From Nocardioides sp. Root682 (GTDB taxonomy: Bacteria > Actinomycetota > Actinomycetes > Propionibacteriales > Nocardioidaceae), in NCBI RefSeq assembly GCF_001427795.1, contig NZ_LMHJ01000001.1, positions 1,637,664 to 1,701,663 on the forward strand: a DNA stretch of 64,000 nt. Reading direction: 5' to 3'. Below the pieces are notes generated by a model. The model saw nothing but the letters and a program-made list of their open reading frames with translations, was not told where the DNA came from and ran no database searches. Made by a program: the position numbers and the translations under genes. Shown piece by piece: positions 9,228 to 17,539 of the stretch (the stretch's first letter is position 1; each line of letters begins with the position of its first letter).

Positions 9228-9605
9228 GTGGTGACCGCCGCCCCCGACGTGCAGCCCGCCATGGACGCGTACCAGGCCGCCCAGGGCGACGAGACCTACG
9301 ACAACGTGCTGCGCCTCCTCGTCAAGGCCGACCTGCTCGTCGTGATCGACCCCGACGGCGACGGCAACGCCCCGACCCACATCCGCAACGGGCGCGGCGA
9401 ACGCGTGGCCCTGGCCTTCACCGACTCCACCCGGCTCGTCGCCTTCTACGAGGGAAGGGCCGTCGACGTGCAGCAGCGCCCGGCAGCCGACGTCCTCGCC
9501 CTGGTCGCGAAGGAGTACGACGTACTCATCATCGATGCGCAGCATCCGTCATCGTTCGCAACGACGCCCGAGTGGATCCGTGGGGTGCTCGACGAGGCCC
9601 AGTGA
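9228..9605 (+). CDS. SseB-like small protein
   Basis: A 125-residue protein resembling the SseB N-terminal domain family: a helix with DETYDNVLRLLVKADLLVV, then a strand-rich part with GERVALAFTDSTRLVAFY and VLALVAKEYDVLIID. SseB-like domains are common small actinobacterial proteins of unclear role; one E. coli member affects serine sensitivity. Tandem GTG codons at 9228 and 9231 are the likely starts, but no strong SD is visible and ATG 9261 is also possible. It is divergent from the DUF2786 gene, with 165 bp between, and convergent with the chorismate mutase-like gene. Confidence 0.65.
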   Translation: MVTAAPDVQPAMDAYQAAQGDETYDNVLRLLVKADLLVVIDPDGDGNAPTHIRNGRGERVALAFTDSTRLVAFYEGRAVDVQQRPAADVLALVAKEYDVLIIDAQHPSSFATTPEWIRGVLDEAQ

Positions 9606-9608
9606 GCC

Positions 9609-9920
9609 TCAGGCGTCGGCGTCCTCGGCGAACTGCTCGTGGTTGCGGATGACCTCGGCGATGATCACGTTGAGGATCTTCTCGGCGAAGTGGGGGTCGA
9701 GGCCCGAGCTCTCCGCCATCGACCGCAGCCGTGCGATCTGCACCGATTCGCGCGCCGGGTCCGCGGGCGGCATGCCGGCCTTCGCCTTCAGCTGGCCGAC
9801 CTGCTCGGTGCACTTGAACCGCTCGGCGAGCAGGTGCACGAGGGCGGCATCGAGGTTGTCGATGCTCGACCGGAGACGGTGGAGCTCGGCCCGCGCTTCT
9901 TCTGCACTCACGGCCACCAT
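9609..9920 (-). CDS. chorismate mutase-like protein (AroQ type)
   Basis: A 103-residue all-helical protein matching the AroQ chorismate mutase domain: LHRLRSSIDNLDAALVHLLAERF, then QVGQLKAKAG, then a third helix with EKILNVIIAEVIRNHEQ. The conserved Arg, Lys and Arg of helices 1 and 2 that bind chorismate are present. It would convert chorismate to prephenate for Phe/Tyr synthesis. In actinobacteria such small stand-alone mutases are usual and are often activated by DAHP synthase. ATG 9920 is taken as the start; the upstream TTG at 9953 is less likely. Its stop is 4 bp from the stop of the SseB-like gene. Confidence 0.85.
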   Translation of the reverse strand: MVAVSAEEARAELHRLRSSIDNLDAALVHLLAERFKCTEQVGQLKAKAGMPPADPARESVQIARLRSMAESSGLDPHFAEKILNVIIAEVIRNHEQFAEDADA

Positions 9921-9969
9921 CCTGCCGTACGCGTTGCTAAATGCCGTGTGCAAGCCATTTCCGCGGACC

Positions 9970-9975
9970 TAGCGT
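9970..9975 (+). promoter_or_regulatory. candidate -10 element for rtcB
   Basis: TAGCGT about 64 bp upstream of the rtcB ATG, giving a leader of roughly 55 nt that contains the SD AGAGGA. No convincing -35 was found. Confidence 0.35.
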
Positions 9976-10038
9976 GGTCGGTCGGCCCGCAACCGCGAGC
10001 CACCCGAGAACCAGAAAGGCAGACCAGAGGAAACCACG

Positions 10039-11238
10039 ATGGAGAAGATCACGCCGAAGCTCATCAACTGGGCTTCGATCCTCGAGCAGGGCACGCGCGA
10101 CCAGGCGGTGACGACGGCACGGATGCCGTTCATCCACCCGCACCTCGCGCTGATGCCCGACGCCCACCTGGGCCTGGGAGCGACGGTGGGTTCGGTCATT
10201 CCGACCCTCGGCGCCATCATCCCGGCCGCCGTCGGCGTCGACATCGGTTGCGGCATGATCGCCGTGCGCACCCAGTTCACCGCGGACCAGCTGCCCGCCG
10301 ATCGGCGTCCGCTGCGCGAGGCCATCGAGCGGGCGATCCCGCTCTCGGCCGGCGCCGCCAACCGCACGGTCAGCCGACCCCACACCGAGCAGCGGCTCGA
10401 GCAGCTCGGTGCCGCCGCGAGTGAAGCCGGCTTCGAGCCCGGCCGCTACGCGAGCCGGTGGGAGCTGCAGCTGGGCACGCTCGGGTCCGGCAACCACTTC
10501 ATCGAGGTCACCGTCGACGAGGAGCAGCGGGTCTGGCTGTTCCTGCACTCGGGTTCGCGGGGAGTCGGCAACAAGATCGCCCAGAAGCACATCAAGGTCG
10601 CTCGCGACCTGTGCGAGAAGTGGTGGATCACCCTGCCCGACAAGGACCTCGCCTACCTGGCCGAGGGCACCGACGAGTTCTGGGCCTACATCCGCGAGAT
10701 GCGGTGGGCGCAGCTCTACGCGCTGCTCAACCGCGAGGAGATGATGGACCGGGTCGTGCGTCAGTTCGCCGAGTGGGTCTCGACAGGCTCGACCAACGAC
10801 GTGACCTCGGTCGACGACGTGGAGCGGTGCGAGGAGATCAACTGCCATCACAACTACACCGAGCAGGAGACCCACTTCAACAAGCAGGTGTGGCTCTCCC
10901 GCAAGGGCGCGATCAACGCCGAGCTCGGGCGGCCGGGCCTGATCCCGGGCTCGATGGGGACGGCGTCGTACGTCGTCAGCGGGCTCGGCAACAAGGTGGC
11001 GCTCAACTCCGCACCGCACGGCGCGGGGCGGGAGTACTCGCGGTCGCGGGCCCGGCGCACGTTCACGCGTGAGCAGCTCCAGGAGGCGATGGTCGGCATC
11101 GAGTACCGCGACACCGAGGCGTTCATCGACGAGATCCCGGCGGCGTACAAGGACATCGACCAGGTGATGGCGGACGCCGCCGACCTGGTCGAGATCCGCC
11201 ACACGCTGCGGCAGATCGTGAACGTGAAGGGCGACTAG
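10039..11238 (+). CDS. rtcB: RtcB family RNA ligase
   Basis: A 399-residue RtcB protein. RtcB joins RNA 2',3'-cyclic phosphate or 3'-phosphate ends to 5'-OH ends using GTP and Mn2+. Visible catalytic features are VDIGCGM (Asp68, Cys71, metal ligands), FLHSGSRGVGN with His170, NCHHNY with His271, the KGAI loop near 289-292, and HGAGR at 327-331 whose His is the guanylylated residue in studied RtcBs. The SD AGAGGA precedes ATG 10039. No rtcA or archease gene is adjacent, so the substrate here (tRNA repair, rRNA or mRNA ends) cannot be read from context. Confidence 0.95.
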   Translation: MEKITPKLINWASILEQGTRDQAVTTARMPFIHPHLALMPDAHLGLGATVGSVIPTLGAIIPAAVGVDIGCGMIAVRTQFTADQLPADRRPLREAIERAIPLSAGAANRTVSRPHTEQRLEQLGAAASEAGFEPGRYASRWELQLGTLGSGNHFIEVTVDEEQRVWLFLHSGSRGVGNKIAQKHIKVARDLCEKWWITLPDKDLAYLAEGTDEFWAYIREMRWAQLYALLNREEMMDRVVRQFAEWVSTGSTNDVTSVDDVERCEEINCHHNYTEQETHFNKQVWLSRKGAINAELGRPGLIPGSMGTASYVVSGLGNKVALNSAPHGAGREYSRSRARRTFTREQLQEAMVGIEYRDTEAFIDEIPAAYKDIDQVMADAADLVEIRHTLRQIVNVKGD

Positions 11239-11296
11239 GCCCAGCAACAACCGCCCACCCGTGACAGGGGCTGGGGCATGCGGGTTGAATGTCCCG

Positions 11297-11911
11297 ATGG
11301 AGGACGACCATCCCGACCTGCCCTGGCCCCTGTCCGGTGCCGACTCGCTGCGCGCGGAGATCCTCGCCGCGTACGCCGACCCGCATCGCGGGCACCACGG
11401 CACCCGGCACCTCAGCGAGGTGCTCGCGCACCTCGGCACCCTGAGCGAGCAGGGGACGCCGTACGACCGCACGCCGGTCCTGCTGGCCGCGTGGTTCCAC
11501 GACGCGGTGTACGACGGCGAGCGGGACGCCGAGGAGAGGTCGGCGAGCTGGGCGGAGGAGGCGCTCCCCGCCTTCGTCGACGACGCCACGGTGGCCGAGG
11601 TGGCCCGGCTGGTCCGGCTGACCGAGCACCACCGCCCCGAGGAGGGCGACGCCAACGGGGCGGCCCTCTCGGATGCGGACCTGGCGATCCTCGCCGCGCC
11701 GGTGGAGCGCTACGACGCCTACGTCGCAGCCGTGCGCACGGAGTACGCCTATCTCCCCGACGAGGTGTTCGACAAGGGTCGTGCCGACGTCCTGCGGGCG
11801 CTGTCGAGCAAGCCGCGGCTCTTCCACACGGCGTACGGCGCCGCCCACTGGGAGACCGCGGCCCGCACGAACCTGGCTCGCGAGATCGAATCCCTCGACG
11901 CTACGAAGTGA
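11297..11911 (+). CDS. HD-domain metal-dependent phosphohydrolase
   Basis: About 204 residues with an HD-type pattern: GHHGTRHLSEVL supplies the first His, AAWFHDAVYDG the HD doublet, and LTEHHRP plus SDADLAIL the distal ligands. This is the family of predicted HD hydrolases acting on small phosphorylated molecules; the substrate is unknown. The N terminus is uncertain: GTG 11261 gives a longer form, whereas ATG 11297 has TTGAAT 6 nt upstream and may be leaderless. Its stop overlaps the 3' end of the azoreductase gene by 11 bp on the other strand. Confidence 0.8.
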   Translation: MEDDHPDLPWPLSGADSLRAEILAAYADPHRGHHGTRHLSEVLAHLGTLSEQGTPYDRTPVLLAAWFHDAVYDGERDAEERSASWAEEALPAFVDDATVAEVARLVRLTEHHRPEEGDANGAALSDADLAILAAPVERYDAYVAAVRTEYAYLPDEVFDKGRADVLRALSSKPRLFHTAYGAAHWETAARTNLAREIESLDATK

Positions 11912-12566
11912 GCGCTGCCGCAGGCTGGGCGTCCCAGGCGCCGGCGGCGACCCAGGCCCGGACGTCCGCAATGGCGGCCTTGGCCGCGGCGTTGCGCAGC
12001 TCGACCGTGACGTCGCAGGGCTGCACGGGGAAGAACTCGATGTCGCCGATGCCGACGAACCCGAAGATGCTGCCCAGGTAGCTCTGCACCTGGTCCAGGC
12101 TGGACATGGGCGGCTGGGAGTAGTCACCGCCGCGCGAGGTCACGCAGACCATCTTCTTGCCCTCGACGAGGCCGACCGGCTGGCCCAGCTCGTTGTAGGT
12201 GAAGAGGTAGCCCGGTTGCACGATGGCGTCGATGTAGTACTTCAGGGCGTACGGAATGCCGAAGTTCCACATCGGCACCGTCAGCACGTACAGGTCGGCT
12301 GCCAGGAACTGCTCGATCGTGCGCTCGATCTCCTGCCAGGACCCGGTGGCCGCCTCGTCGACGGGCTGTCCCGTCATCAGGGCGTACTTCGACTTGATGT
12401 TGACGCCAGCGACCGCGGGCAGGTCGGCGCTGAACAGGTCGAGGGTGGTGACCTCCAGGTCGTCGTACTTCTGGTGAAGCTCTTCGATCAGGACGCTGGA
12501 CACACGCCCCGTGTTGGACGCGAGGCCACGTGGCGTCGCGATGATGTGCAGAAGCCGGGTGCTCAT
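11901..12566 (-). CDS. azoR: FMN-dependent NADH-azoreductase / quinone reductase
   Basis: A 221-residue flavodoxin-fold protein of the AzoR family. The start MSTRLLHIIATPRG is the phosphate-binding loop for FMN. VPMWNFGIPYALKYYIDAIVQPG is the typical central motif (P-M-[WY]-N-F). CVTSRGGDYS is the second flavin-binding loop. AzoR enzymes reduce quinones and azo compounds with NADH through FMN as homodimers. ATG 12566 has a GGAG SD. It is divergent from a small hypothetical gene. Nothing nearby suggests a specific substrate. Confidence 0.9.
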   Translation of the reverse strand: MSTRLLHIIATPRGLASNTGRVSSVLIEELHQKYDDLEVTTLDLFSADLPAVAGVNIKSKYALMTGQPVDEAATGSWQEIERTIEQFLAADLYVLTVPMWNFGIPYALKYYIDAIVQPGYLFTYNELGQPVGLVEGKKMVCVTSRGGDYSQPPMSSLDQVQSYLGSIFGFVGIGDIEFFPVQPCDVTVELRNAAAKAAIADVRAWVAAGAWDAQPAAALTS

Positions 12567-12708
12567 GAGGACTCCAGGGGGCGCGGTGATCGATGAACAG
12601 GGACGCACTGGCGGACGGGCACCGAGAGCCTGGCGCAGCTACGTTCCGACGCTAGCCATCCGGATGCCCCGCCGGGTCCGGAACCCGGTAAAAACTTGGG
12701 GCCCACCG

Positions 12709-12714
12709 CACAAT
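12709..12714 (+). promoter_or_regulatory. -10 element of a leaderless promoter
   Basis: CACAAT followed by 6 nt and GTG 12721. It is identical in sequence and spacing to the element at 28857-28862. No SD is present. Confidence 0.4.
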
Positions 12715-12720
12715 GGAAGT

Positions 12721-13086
12721 GTGGACGACAGCGTGATCTATGTGGCCCGAGCGCAGGTGCTCGCCGACCTGGAGGCACGCGCCCTCGGGACGCCGGACAC
12801 GGTGACCCTGCTCGAGGAGGCCTGCTCCGAGCGTCGGTGGTGGCTCGAGCAGTGGGTCGACGGAGCGCCGTACATCGGCGGGCTCATCGCGCAGGACGTG
12901 CAGGACGCCCTGGCCGACCAGTTCGGACGCGGCACGCGTGAAGGCCTGTGGCCGGTGTGCGTGGGATGCCAGGACGGACCGATCCACGCGCTGCACATCG
13001 ATCCCGACCTGGGCGGCCCGGACCCGCAGTGGGTCTGCGAGGAGACCGGGCACCGGGTCGCACCGCTGGGCGGCCTGACCGGCTGA
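12721..13086 (+). CDS. small conserved-looking protein of unknown function
   Basis: A 121-residue acidic protein that I do not recognise. It has a helical N-terminal half with LEEACSERRWWLEQWVDGAPYIG, and a C-terminal half with CVGCQDG and CEETGHRV. The three Cys and His residues could form a metal site, but this is only suggested by their arrangement. GTG 12721 was chosen because the frame further upstream runs through the divergent azoR promoter. No SD is visible and a leaderless -10 is. It has no operon partner; the next gene is convergent. Confidence 0.65.
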   Translation: MDDSVIYVARAQVLADLEARALGTPDTVTLLEEACSERRWWLEQWVDGAPYIGGLIAQDVQDALADQFGRGTREGLWPVCVGCQDGPIHALHIDPDLGGPDPQWVCEETGHRVAPLGGLTG

Positions 13087-13131
13087 CCTGCAGGTCCGCC
13101 CGGTCGCCCGGTCGCCCGGTCCCTCAGCCGC

Positions 13132-13821
13132 TCAGTCGCGCAGGAGCAGGCAGACCGAGTGCTGGTCGCCCCGGTAGATCGTCCGCGACACCTCGACGGG
13201 GACGTCACGCCACAGGGCACGCCGGGCACGCCGCAGGACCACGCCGCCGACGGGGATCTCGAGCAGCCCCGCCTCGACGTCGGACGCCGTGCGCGCGGCG
13301 ACGTCGTCCTCGGCCCAGGTGGGACGGCGCCCACGAGAGGCCAGGTCGACGTACAGGCTGGGAGGAAGCTTCTCGAGCAGCCCCGGAACCATGCTCTCCG
13401 GCAGGAAGGCGTCCGACAGGCACACCGGATGGCCATCGGCGAGGCGGAGCCGCCGCCAGTGCACGACCATCTCGTCGGATCGCAGACGGAGCGCGCCGGC
13501 CACCGACGCGTTCGGTGCGACCCGCTCGGCAACGAGGGTCCGCGACTCGGCCACGACGCCCTTGGCCGCCATGTCCTCGGTGAAGCTCGAGACACCGGTG
13601 GGCATCCGGCGCGGCTCGGCGACGAAGGTGCCCCGTCCGGGGTACCGCTCCAGGACGCCCTCGGCCACCAGGGCGTCGAGCGCCTGGCGCACGGTCATCC
13701 GGGCGACGCCGAACCGGTCGACCAGGTCCCGTTCCGAAGGCGCCGCAGTACCGGGCGAGCTGCCCCGGACCAGCTCGCGGACGTACTCGCGGATCTCGAC
13801 GTGCTTGAGCATGCGACTCAT
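13132..13821 (-). CDS. GntR/HutC family transcriptional regulator
   Basis: A 229-residue regulator. Residues 1-75 are the GntR winged helix (APSERDLVDRFGVARMTVRQALDALVAEG, then GRGTFVAEP). The rest is a UTRA ligand-binding domain (FTEDMAAKG, WRRLRLADGHPVCLSDAFLP). HutC-type regulators bind sugars, amino acids or fatty acids, but the ligand here is not evident. ATG 13821 has AGGGGG upstream; the TTG one codon earlier is less likely. It is divergent from the AlkB-like gene, with 155 bp between them. No obvious target operon adjoins it. Confidence 0.9.
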   Translation of the reverse strand: MSRMLKHVEIREYVRELVRGSSPGTAAPSERDLVDRFGVARMTVRQALDALVAEGVLERYPGRGTFVAEPRRMPTGVSSFTEDMAAKGVVAESRTLVAERVAPNASVAGALRLRSDEMVVHWRRLRLADGHPVCLSDAFLPESMVPGLLEKLPPSLYVDLASRGRRPTWAEDDVAARTASDVEAGLLEIPVGGVVLRRARRALWRDVPVEVSRTIYRGDQHSVCLLLRD

Positions 13822-13940
13822 CAACCCCCCTGGACCGGTGACACGATTCGGACACTAGGAGGGGGCGGTGGACGCGTCCCGCGAACACCCGAATCTTTGC
13901 CCGAACCATCGGATCGGTGGACACCGACACCCCGTGTCGT

Positions 13941-13956
13941 ACGAACACCTGTTCGA
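13941..13956 (+). promoter_or_regulatory. LexA (SOS) box upstream of the AlkB-like gene
   Basis: ACGAAC-ACCT-GTTCGA matches the actinobacterial SOS box TCGAAC-N4-GTTCGA at 11 of 12 fixed bases. It covers about -36 to -21 relative to the start inferred from the -10 element at 13965, a position where a bound repressor would block RNA polymerase. Confidence 0.75.
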
Positions 13957-13964
13957 TCGGGGGC

Positions 13965-13970
13965 TATTCT
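13965..13970 (+). promoter_or_regulatory. -10 element of a leaderless promoter for the AlkB-like gene
   Basis: TATTCT followed by 6 nt and ATG 13977, with no SD between them, so the transcript should begin at or next to the start codon. Confidence 0.6.
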
Positions 13971-13976
13971 CGAACC

Positions 13977-14600
13977 ATGGCGGTGGACTTCCAGAGCACT
14001 CTCTTCGAGACGGTCGACCCCGGACAGACCGGCTCGATCGAACGTCGCCCGCTCAGCGACGGCGCCTGGGTGGACGTCGCCCGCAACTGGCTCCCCCACG
14101 CCGACGACGTCTTCGCGGCACTCGTCAACGACGTGCCCTGGCGGGCGGAGCGACGGGCGATGTACGACCGCGTGGTCGACGTACCGCGCCTCGTCCACAC
14201 CTACATGATCGGCGACGACCTGCCCCACCCCGCGCTGACGGCCGCCCGCGAGGACCTCTCTGCCCGGTACGGCGACGAGCTCGGCGAGCCGTTCCGTACC
14301 GCCGGGTGCTGCTACTACCGCGACGGGCGCGACAGCGTCGCGTGGCACGGCGACACGATCGGTCGTGGCTCGACCCACGACACGATGGTCGCGATCGTGT
14401 CGGTCGGCGACCCGCGCCGGCTGCACCTGCGCCCGCGCGACCCGGAGCGCCGGACCGACGCCTTCGCGGTCGAGATGGGCCACGGCGACCTGGTCGTGAT
14501 GGGCGGGTCCTGCCAGCGCACCTGGGAGCACGCCGTCCCCAAGGTGGCCTCGGCCGGACCGCGGATCTCGGTCCAGTTCCGGCCCTTCGGAGTCTTTTGA
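13977..14600 (+). CDS. AlkB-like Fe(II)/2-oxoglutarate dioxygenase
   Basis: A 207-residue AlkB-family protein. The double-stranded beta-helix residues are present: WHGD (HxD iron ligands), the distal His in TWEHAVPK, and RISVQFR whose Arg residues bind 2-oxoglutarate. AlkB enzymes oxidatively remove alkyl groups from bases. The start MAVDFQSTLFE was chosen because a -10 element lies 6 nt upstream and no SD supports the longer frame. A LexA box overlaps the presumed -35 region, so it is likely a DNA-damage-inducible repair gene. It lacks the N-terminal Ada partner seen in enteric bacteria. Confidence 0.88.
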   Translation: MAVDFQSTLFETVDPGQTGSIERRPLSDGAWVDVARNWLPHADDVFAALVNDVPWRAERRAMYDRVVDVPRLVHTYMIGDDLPHPALTAAREDLSARYGDELGEPFRTAGCCYYRDGRDSVAWHGDTIGRGSTHDTMVAIVSVGDPRRLHLRPRDPERRTDAFAVEMGHGDLVVMGGSCQRTWEHAVPKVASAGPRISVQFRPFGVF

Positions 14601-14610
14601 GGATTCGCCC

Positions 14611-15012
14611 CTACGAGGTGGCTTCCACCTCGGCCATCGAGCGCAGGATGCAGAACTCGTTGCCCTCGGGATCGGCGAGGATCACCCAGCCGGACCCCGG
14701 TCCGTGGATGCCGCGATGGTCGGCGACCTGCGTGGCGCCGTACTCGAGGAGACGGGCCAGCTCCTCGTCCCGGGTGGCCTCGCGGGGCCGCAGGTCGAGG
14801 TGGACCCGGTTCTTCAGCGGGGTCTTGGCATCGGGGACCTGGAGGAAGAGGACCCGGTGGCCCGTCACGGGGTCGAGGATCATGCACTCCACGTGTCCCG
14901 GCAGGTTCGGGTCGCCTTCCACGTCGACGTAGCCGAGGACGGGCTTCCACCACTCCGAGAGCTCGTACGCGTTGAGGCTGTCGACAGTGATGTGCGAGAT
15001 GTACGACGTCAT
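14611..15012 (-). CDS. VOC family (glyoxalase-like) protein
   Basis: A 133-residue protein with two beta-alpha-beta-beta-beta units of the vicinal oxygen chelate fold: ISHITVDSLNAYELSEWWKPVLGY in the first, HLDLRPREATRDEELARLLEYGA and WVILADPEGNEFCIL in the second. The His/Glu positions that normally bind metal are HIT at the start and NEFC at the end. Many actinobacterial members are of unknown function or confer bleomycin-type resistance by binding, and no substrate can be assigned. The longer frame to 15045 has a weaker start. It is convergent with the AlkB-like gene, 10 bp apart. Confidence 0.85.
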   Translation of the reverse strand: MTSYISHITVDSLNAYELSEWWKPVLGYVDVEGDPNLPGHVECMILDPVTGHRVLFLQVPDAKTPLKNRVHLDLRPREATRDEELARLLEYGATQVADHRGIHGPGSGWVILADPEGNEFCILRSMAEVEATS

Positions 15013-15066
15013 GCGGCCACTCTCACCGGGACGGCTCGTCGCCACAACCGGGTTTTCGGTCGCAGG

Positions 15067-15915
15067 TCAGGGCGTGACCGAGACCGTCGGCTCGACGGGA
15101 TCGACCGACGCCGTGGCGGTCTCGGTCACGGTGACCGTCTCCGTCGGGGTTCCGGAGGGGGTCGGCTCGGTCGCGTCCGTCGTGGTCGCGGACGTCTCCT
15201 GGGTCGGTTCGGTCGACGCGCTCCCGGTCGGAGCCGTGGTGGGGTCCGCGGGCGTGACCCGTTCGGTCGGTTCGTCACCGGTGTCGGTCCGGTCGCCGAA
15301 GATCCCGGTGATGGAGGTGCGGTCGTCATCGGTGCCGCCCGTGATCGTCGAGACGCTCCTGCCGGCAAGCACTTCGACGATGCTGATCGCTGCGAGCGAC
15401 ACCACGAACACGACCACGGCGAACACAGCCATCCGTCGCCACGGCAGCGCTGCCCAGCGACTGCGCTCCTTCACCGTTGGCCGCTCGACTGCTGGCCGCT
15501 CGACTGCCGGCCGCTCGACTGCCGGCCGTTCCACCGTCGGCGGACCAGCATCAGGCTCCAGGGCGTGGCTGGCGTCGTCGAGTCGCTCGCGCGCCCGCGC
15601 CACGTCCTGCTGGGCCCGCGGGCTCTCGGGTCGTCGCTCCGCCCTTCGAAGATCCTGGTCGGCGAGGTTCACCTTCTGCAGGGCCACTGCCTGCACCTCG
15701 GCCATGCGACGCCGGCTGGACTCGATGCCCTGTTTGTAGAGCGCGGTGCTGACGGTCGCGACGACGCTGCCGAGAGCGGCGCCGATCAACGTGCCCGCCG
15801 CGCCGAGGGTCGAGAGCAGGACGGCCACCGTGACCGCCGCGGCCGCGCCGGCAAAGGTGGCCGGCCAGTCGATCGGCGACCGCACCTCCCGCTGCGCGAC
15901 GTCCTGCTCAACCAT
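15067..15915 (-). CDS. two-pass membrane protein with Thr/Pro-rich extracellular tail
   Basis: A 282-residue protein that I cannot assign to a named family. Residues about 20-57 are a long hydrophobic stretch. Residues 60-120 are charged and helical (QDLRRAERRPESPRAQQDVARARERL, split here across a likely coiled coil). Residues 127-148 are tandem VERPA repeats. Residues 162-183 form a second membrane segment, and the last 95 residues are rich in Thr, Ser, Pro and Asp, typical of an exposed, possibly glycosylated, cell-wall-spanning tail. It lies 14 bp downstream of cysQ and may be co-transcribed. The start ATG 15915 is the first Met before the membrane segment. Confidence 0.7.
   Translation of the reverse strand: MVEQDVAQREVRSPIDWPATFAGAAAAVTVAVLLSTLGAAGTLIGAALGSVVATVSTALYKQGIESSRRRMAEVQAVALQKVNLADQDLRRAERRPESPRAQQDVARARERLDDASHALEPDAGPPTVERPAVERPAVERPAVERPTVKERSRWAALPWRRMAVFAVVVFVVSLAAISIVEVLAGRSVSTITGGTDDDRTSITGIFGDRTDTGDEPTERVTPADPTTAPTGSASTEPTQETSATTTDATEPTPSGTPTETVTVTETATASVDPVEPTVSVTP
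15479..15538 (-). repeat. 15-bp tandem repeat coding VERPA units
   Basis: Three near-identical copies of GGCCGCTCGACTGCC and one diverged copy, in frame within the membrane-protein gene. They encode AVERP units in a spacer between the coiled-coil-like region and the second membrane segment, so copy-number changes would preserve the frame. Confidence 0.85.
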
Positions 15916-15929
15916 GGCGGGTCGTCGGG

Positions 15930-16739
15930 TCAGTCCGTGCCGTGCGCGGAGATGAACGCGAGGATCTGCTCGGACAGCTCGGGGCGGCAGACGATGACGT
16001 CGGGCAGGTAGACGTCCGCCTGGTTGTAGACCAGCTCGCTGCCGTCGACCCGCGAGGTGAACAGGCCAGCGGCACGGGCGACCGCGACCGGAGCCGCCGA
16101 GTCCCACTCGTACTGGCCGCCTGCGTGCACGTAGGCGTCGGCGACATCGCGCACGACCGACATCATCTTCACGCCGGCCGAGCCCATCGGCACCAGCTCC
16201 GCGTCGATCTCGGCGGCCAGTGCCTGCACGAACGCGGGCGGGCGGGTCCGTGAGACGGCGATCCGCGGCCGCTCCCCCTTCCGGTGGTCGAGCCTGTCGA
16301 GACCCGGGACGACGGGCGGGGTGCCGGTGTTGAACGTCTCCCCGAGGACCGGCTGCGCGACCGCGCCGGCGATCAGCGTGCCGGCCTGCCACAGCGCCAC
16401 GTGCACCGCCCAGTCGTCGCGCGGCGGCTCGGAGAACTCGCGGGTGCCATCGAGCGGGTCGACGATCCACACCCTGTCGGCCTGCAGCCGGGCGTCCTTG
16501 TCGGCGGCGTTCTCGAGCGCCTCCTCCGACAGGACGGCGTCGTCGGGGCGGTACGTCGCGAGCAGGTCCATCAGCAACACGTGGGCAGCCTGGTCGCCGG
16601 CGTCCTTGAGGGCCTTGCCCTCGAGGCCTTCGGCGCGCACCTCCAGCAACCGCTGACCGGCGGCTTCAGCCAGCCAGGTCGCGAACTGGTGGTCATCGGC
16701 AACAACGTCAGCGGGCGGGACACCGGGGTCGAAGGTCAC
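15930..16739 (-). CDS. cysQ: 3'(2'),5'-bisphosphate nucleotidase CysQ
   Basis: A 269-residue Li-sensitive phosphatase of the inositol monophosphatase superfamily. Metal-binding motifs are SEEALEN, IVDPLDGT and WDSAAPVAVARAAG. CysQ hydrolyses 3'-phosphoadenosine 5'-phosphate (PAP) to AMP, clearing the by-product of sulfate assimilation and sulfotransfer; actinobacterial members also act on inositol and fructose phosphates. GTG 16739 is the start, with TAGGGT 6 nt upstream and no spaced SD, so it is probably leaderless. Homology to CysQ is strong, but the exact substrate preference is inferred. Confidence 0.9.
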   Translation of the reverse strand: MTFDPGVPPADVVADDHQFATWLAEAAGQRLLEVRAEGLEGKALKDAGDQAAHVLLMDLLATYRPDDAVLSEEALENAADKDARLQADRVWIVDPLDGTREFSEPPRDDWAVHVALWQAGTLIAGAVAQPVLGETFNTGTPPVVPGLDRLDHRKGERPRIAVSRTRPPAFVQALAAEIDAELVPMGSAGVKMMSVVRDVADAYVHAGGQYEWDSAAPVAVARAAGLFTSRVDGSELVYNQADVYLPDVIVCRPELSEQILAFISAHGTD

Positions 16740-16745
16740 TCCGGC

Positions 16746-16751
16746 ACCCTA
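16746..16751 (-). promoter_or_regulatory. -10 element of a leaderless promoter for cysQ
   Basis: TAGGGT (minus strand) followed by 6 nt and GTG 16739. The same hexamer and spacing occur at 43885. Confidence 0.5.
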
Positions 16752-16808
16752 GCGAGGCGCGACGCGTCACCTGTCAGGTGGCCACCTACTGACCACTCGC
16801 TCAGTGCG

Positions 16809-17411
16809 TCAGGAGTTGTAGCGCTGCTGGGTCTTCTCGAGGCCGTCGGCGACCAGCGACTCGACGGCGTCGGCCGCGGAGTCGACCTGGAACGGCAGCT
16901 CCTTGCGCTCGACACCGGAGTAGTTGGACAGCACGAAGTCGGCGACGTCCTGGCGCCCGGGCGGGCGGCCGATGCCCGCGCGCACCCGGAAGAAGTCGCC
17001 GGTGCCGAGCGAGGACCGCATCGACTTGAGGCCGTTGTGGCCGTTGTCGCCGCCACCGAGCTTGATCCGCAGCGTGCCGAAGTCGATGTCCAGCTCGTCG
17101 TGGATCGCGATCACCTGGGCGGCCGGCACCTTGTAGAACGTCGCCAGCGCCTTGATCGCGCCGCCCGAGTCGTTCATGTAGGAGCGTGCCTTCGCCAGGA
17201 CCACGCGCGGCGCGGTCGTGCCGGGGGCACCGAGACGGCCCTCGACCACGTCCGCACGACCGGTCTTGTGGGCGCGGAAACCGCTCCCCATCCGGCGCGC
17301 GAGCTCGTCGACCACGAGGTGGCCGACGTTGTGCCGATGCCCGGAGTACGACGACCCGGGGTTGCCGAGGCCGACGACGAGCCACACACCGGAACCGTTG
17401 TCGTCGTCCAC
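16809..17411 (-). CDS. pth: peptidyl-tRNA hydrolase
   Basis: A 200-residue Pth enzyme that releases tRNA from peptidyl-tRNA dropped off ribosomes. Family motifs are all present: [22 protein letters not shown] with the catalytic His, [17 protein letters not shown] with the active-site Asp, and [15 protein letters not shown] 17411 was selected because GAGGAG lies 6 nt upstream and the length then equals the family norm; the longer frame to 17543 overlaps rplY. It follows rplY in the conserved rplY-pth pair. Confidence 0.95.
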   Translation of the reverse strand: MDDDNGSGVWLVVGLGNPGSSYSGHRHNVGHLVVDELARRMGSGFRAHKTGRADVVEGRLGAPGTTAPRVVLAKARSYMNDSGGAIKALATFYKVPAAQVIAIHDELDIDFGTLRIKLGGGDNGHNGLKSMRSSLGTGDFFRVRAGIGRPPGRQDVADFVLSNYSGVERKELPFQVDSAADAVESLVADGLEKTQQRYNS

Positions 17412-17539
17412 GGGGGTCTCCTCTGTCTCGTCGGGCTCAGCGGCAGTGTCGACCGCGGGGGGAACGGCAGAACTCCCCGGCACGATTGCTCGCGCCGGGG
17501 AGATCAGACGGCCCAGAAACCACCTGAGCCGGCCGAAGG

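Noticed and set aside
15479..15538. CRISPR-like short repeats
   Set aside because: Copies are contiguous without spacers and are in frame inside a coding gene, so they are a coding tandem repeat.
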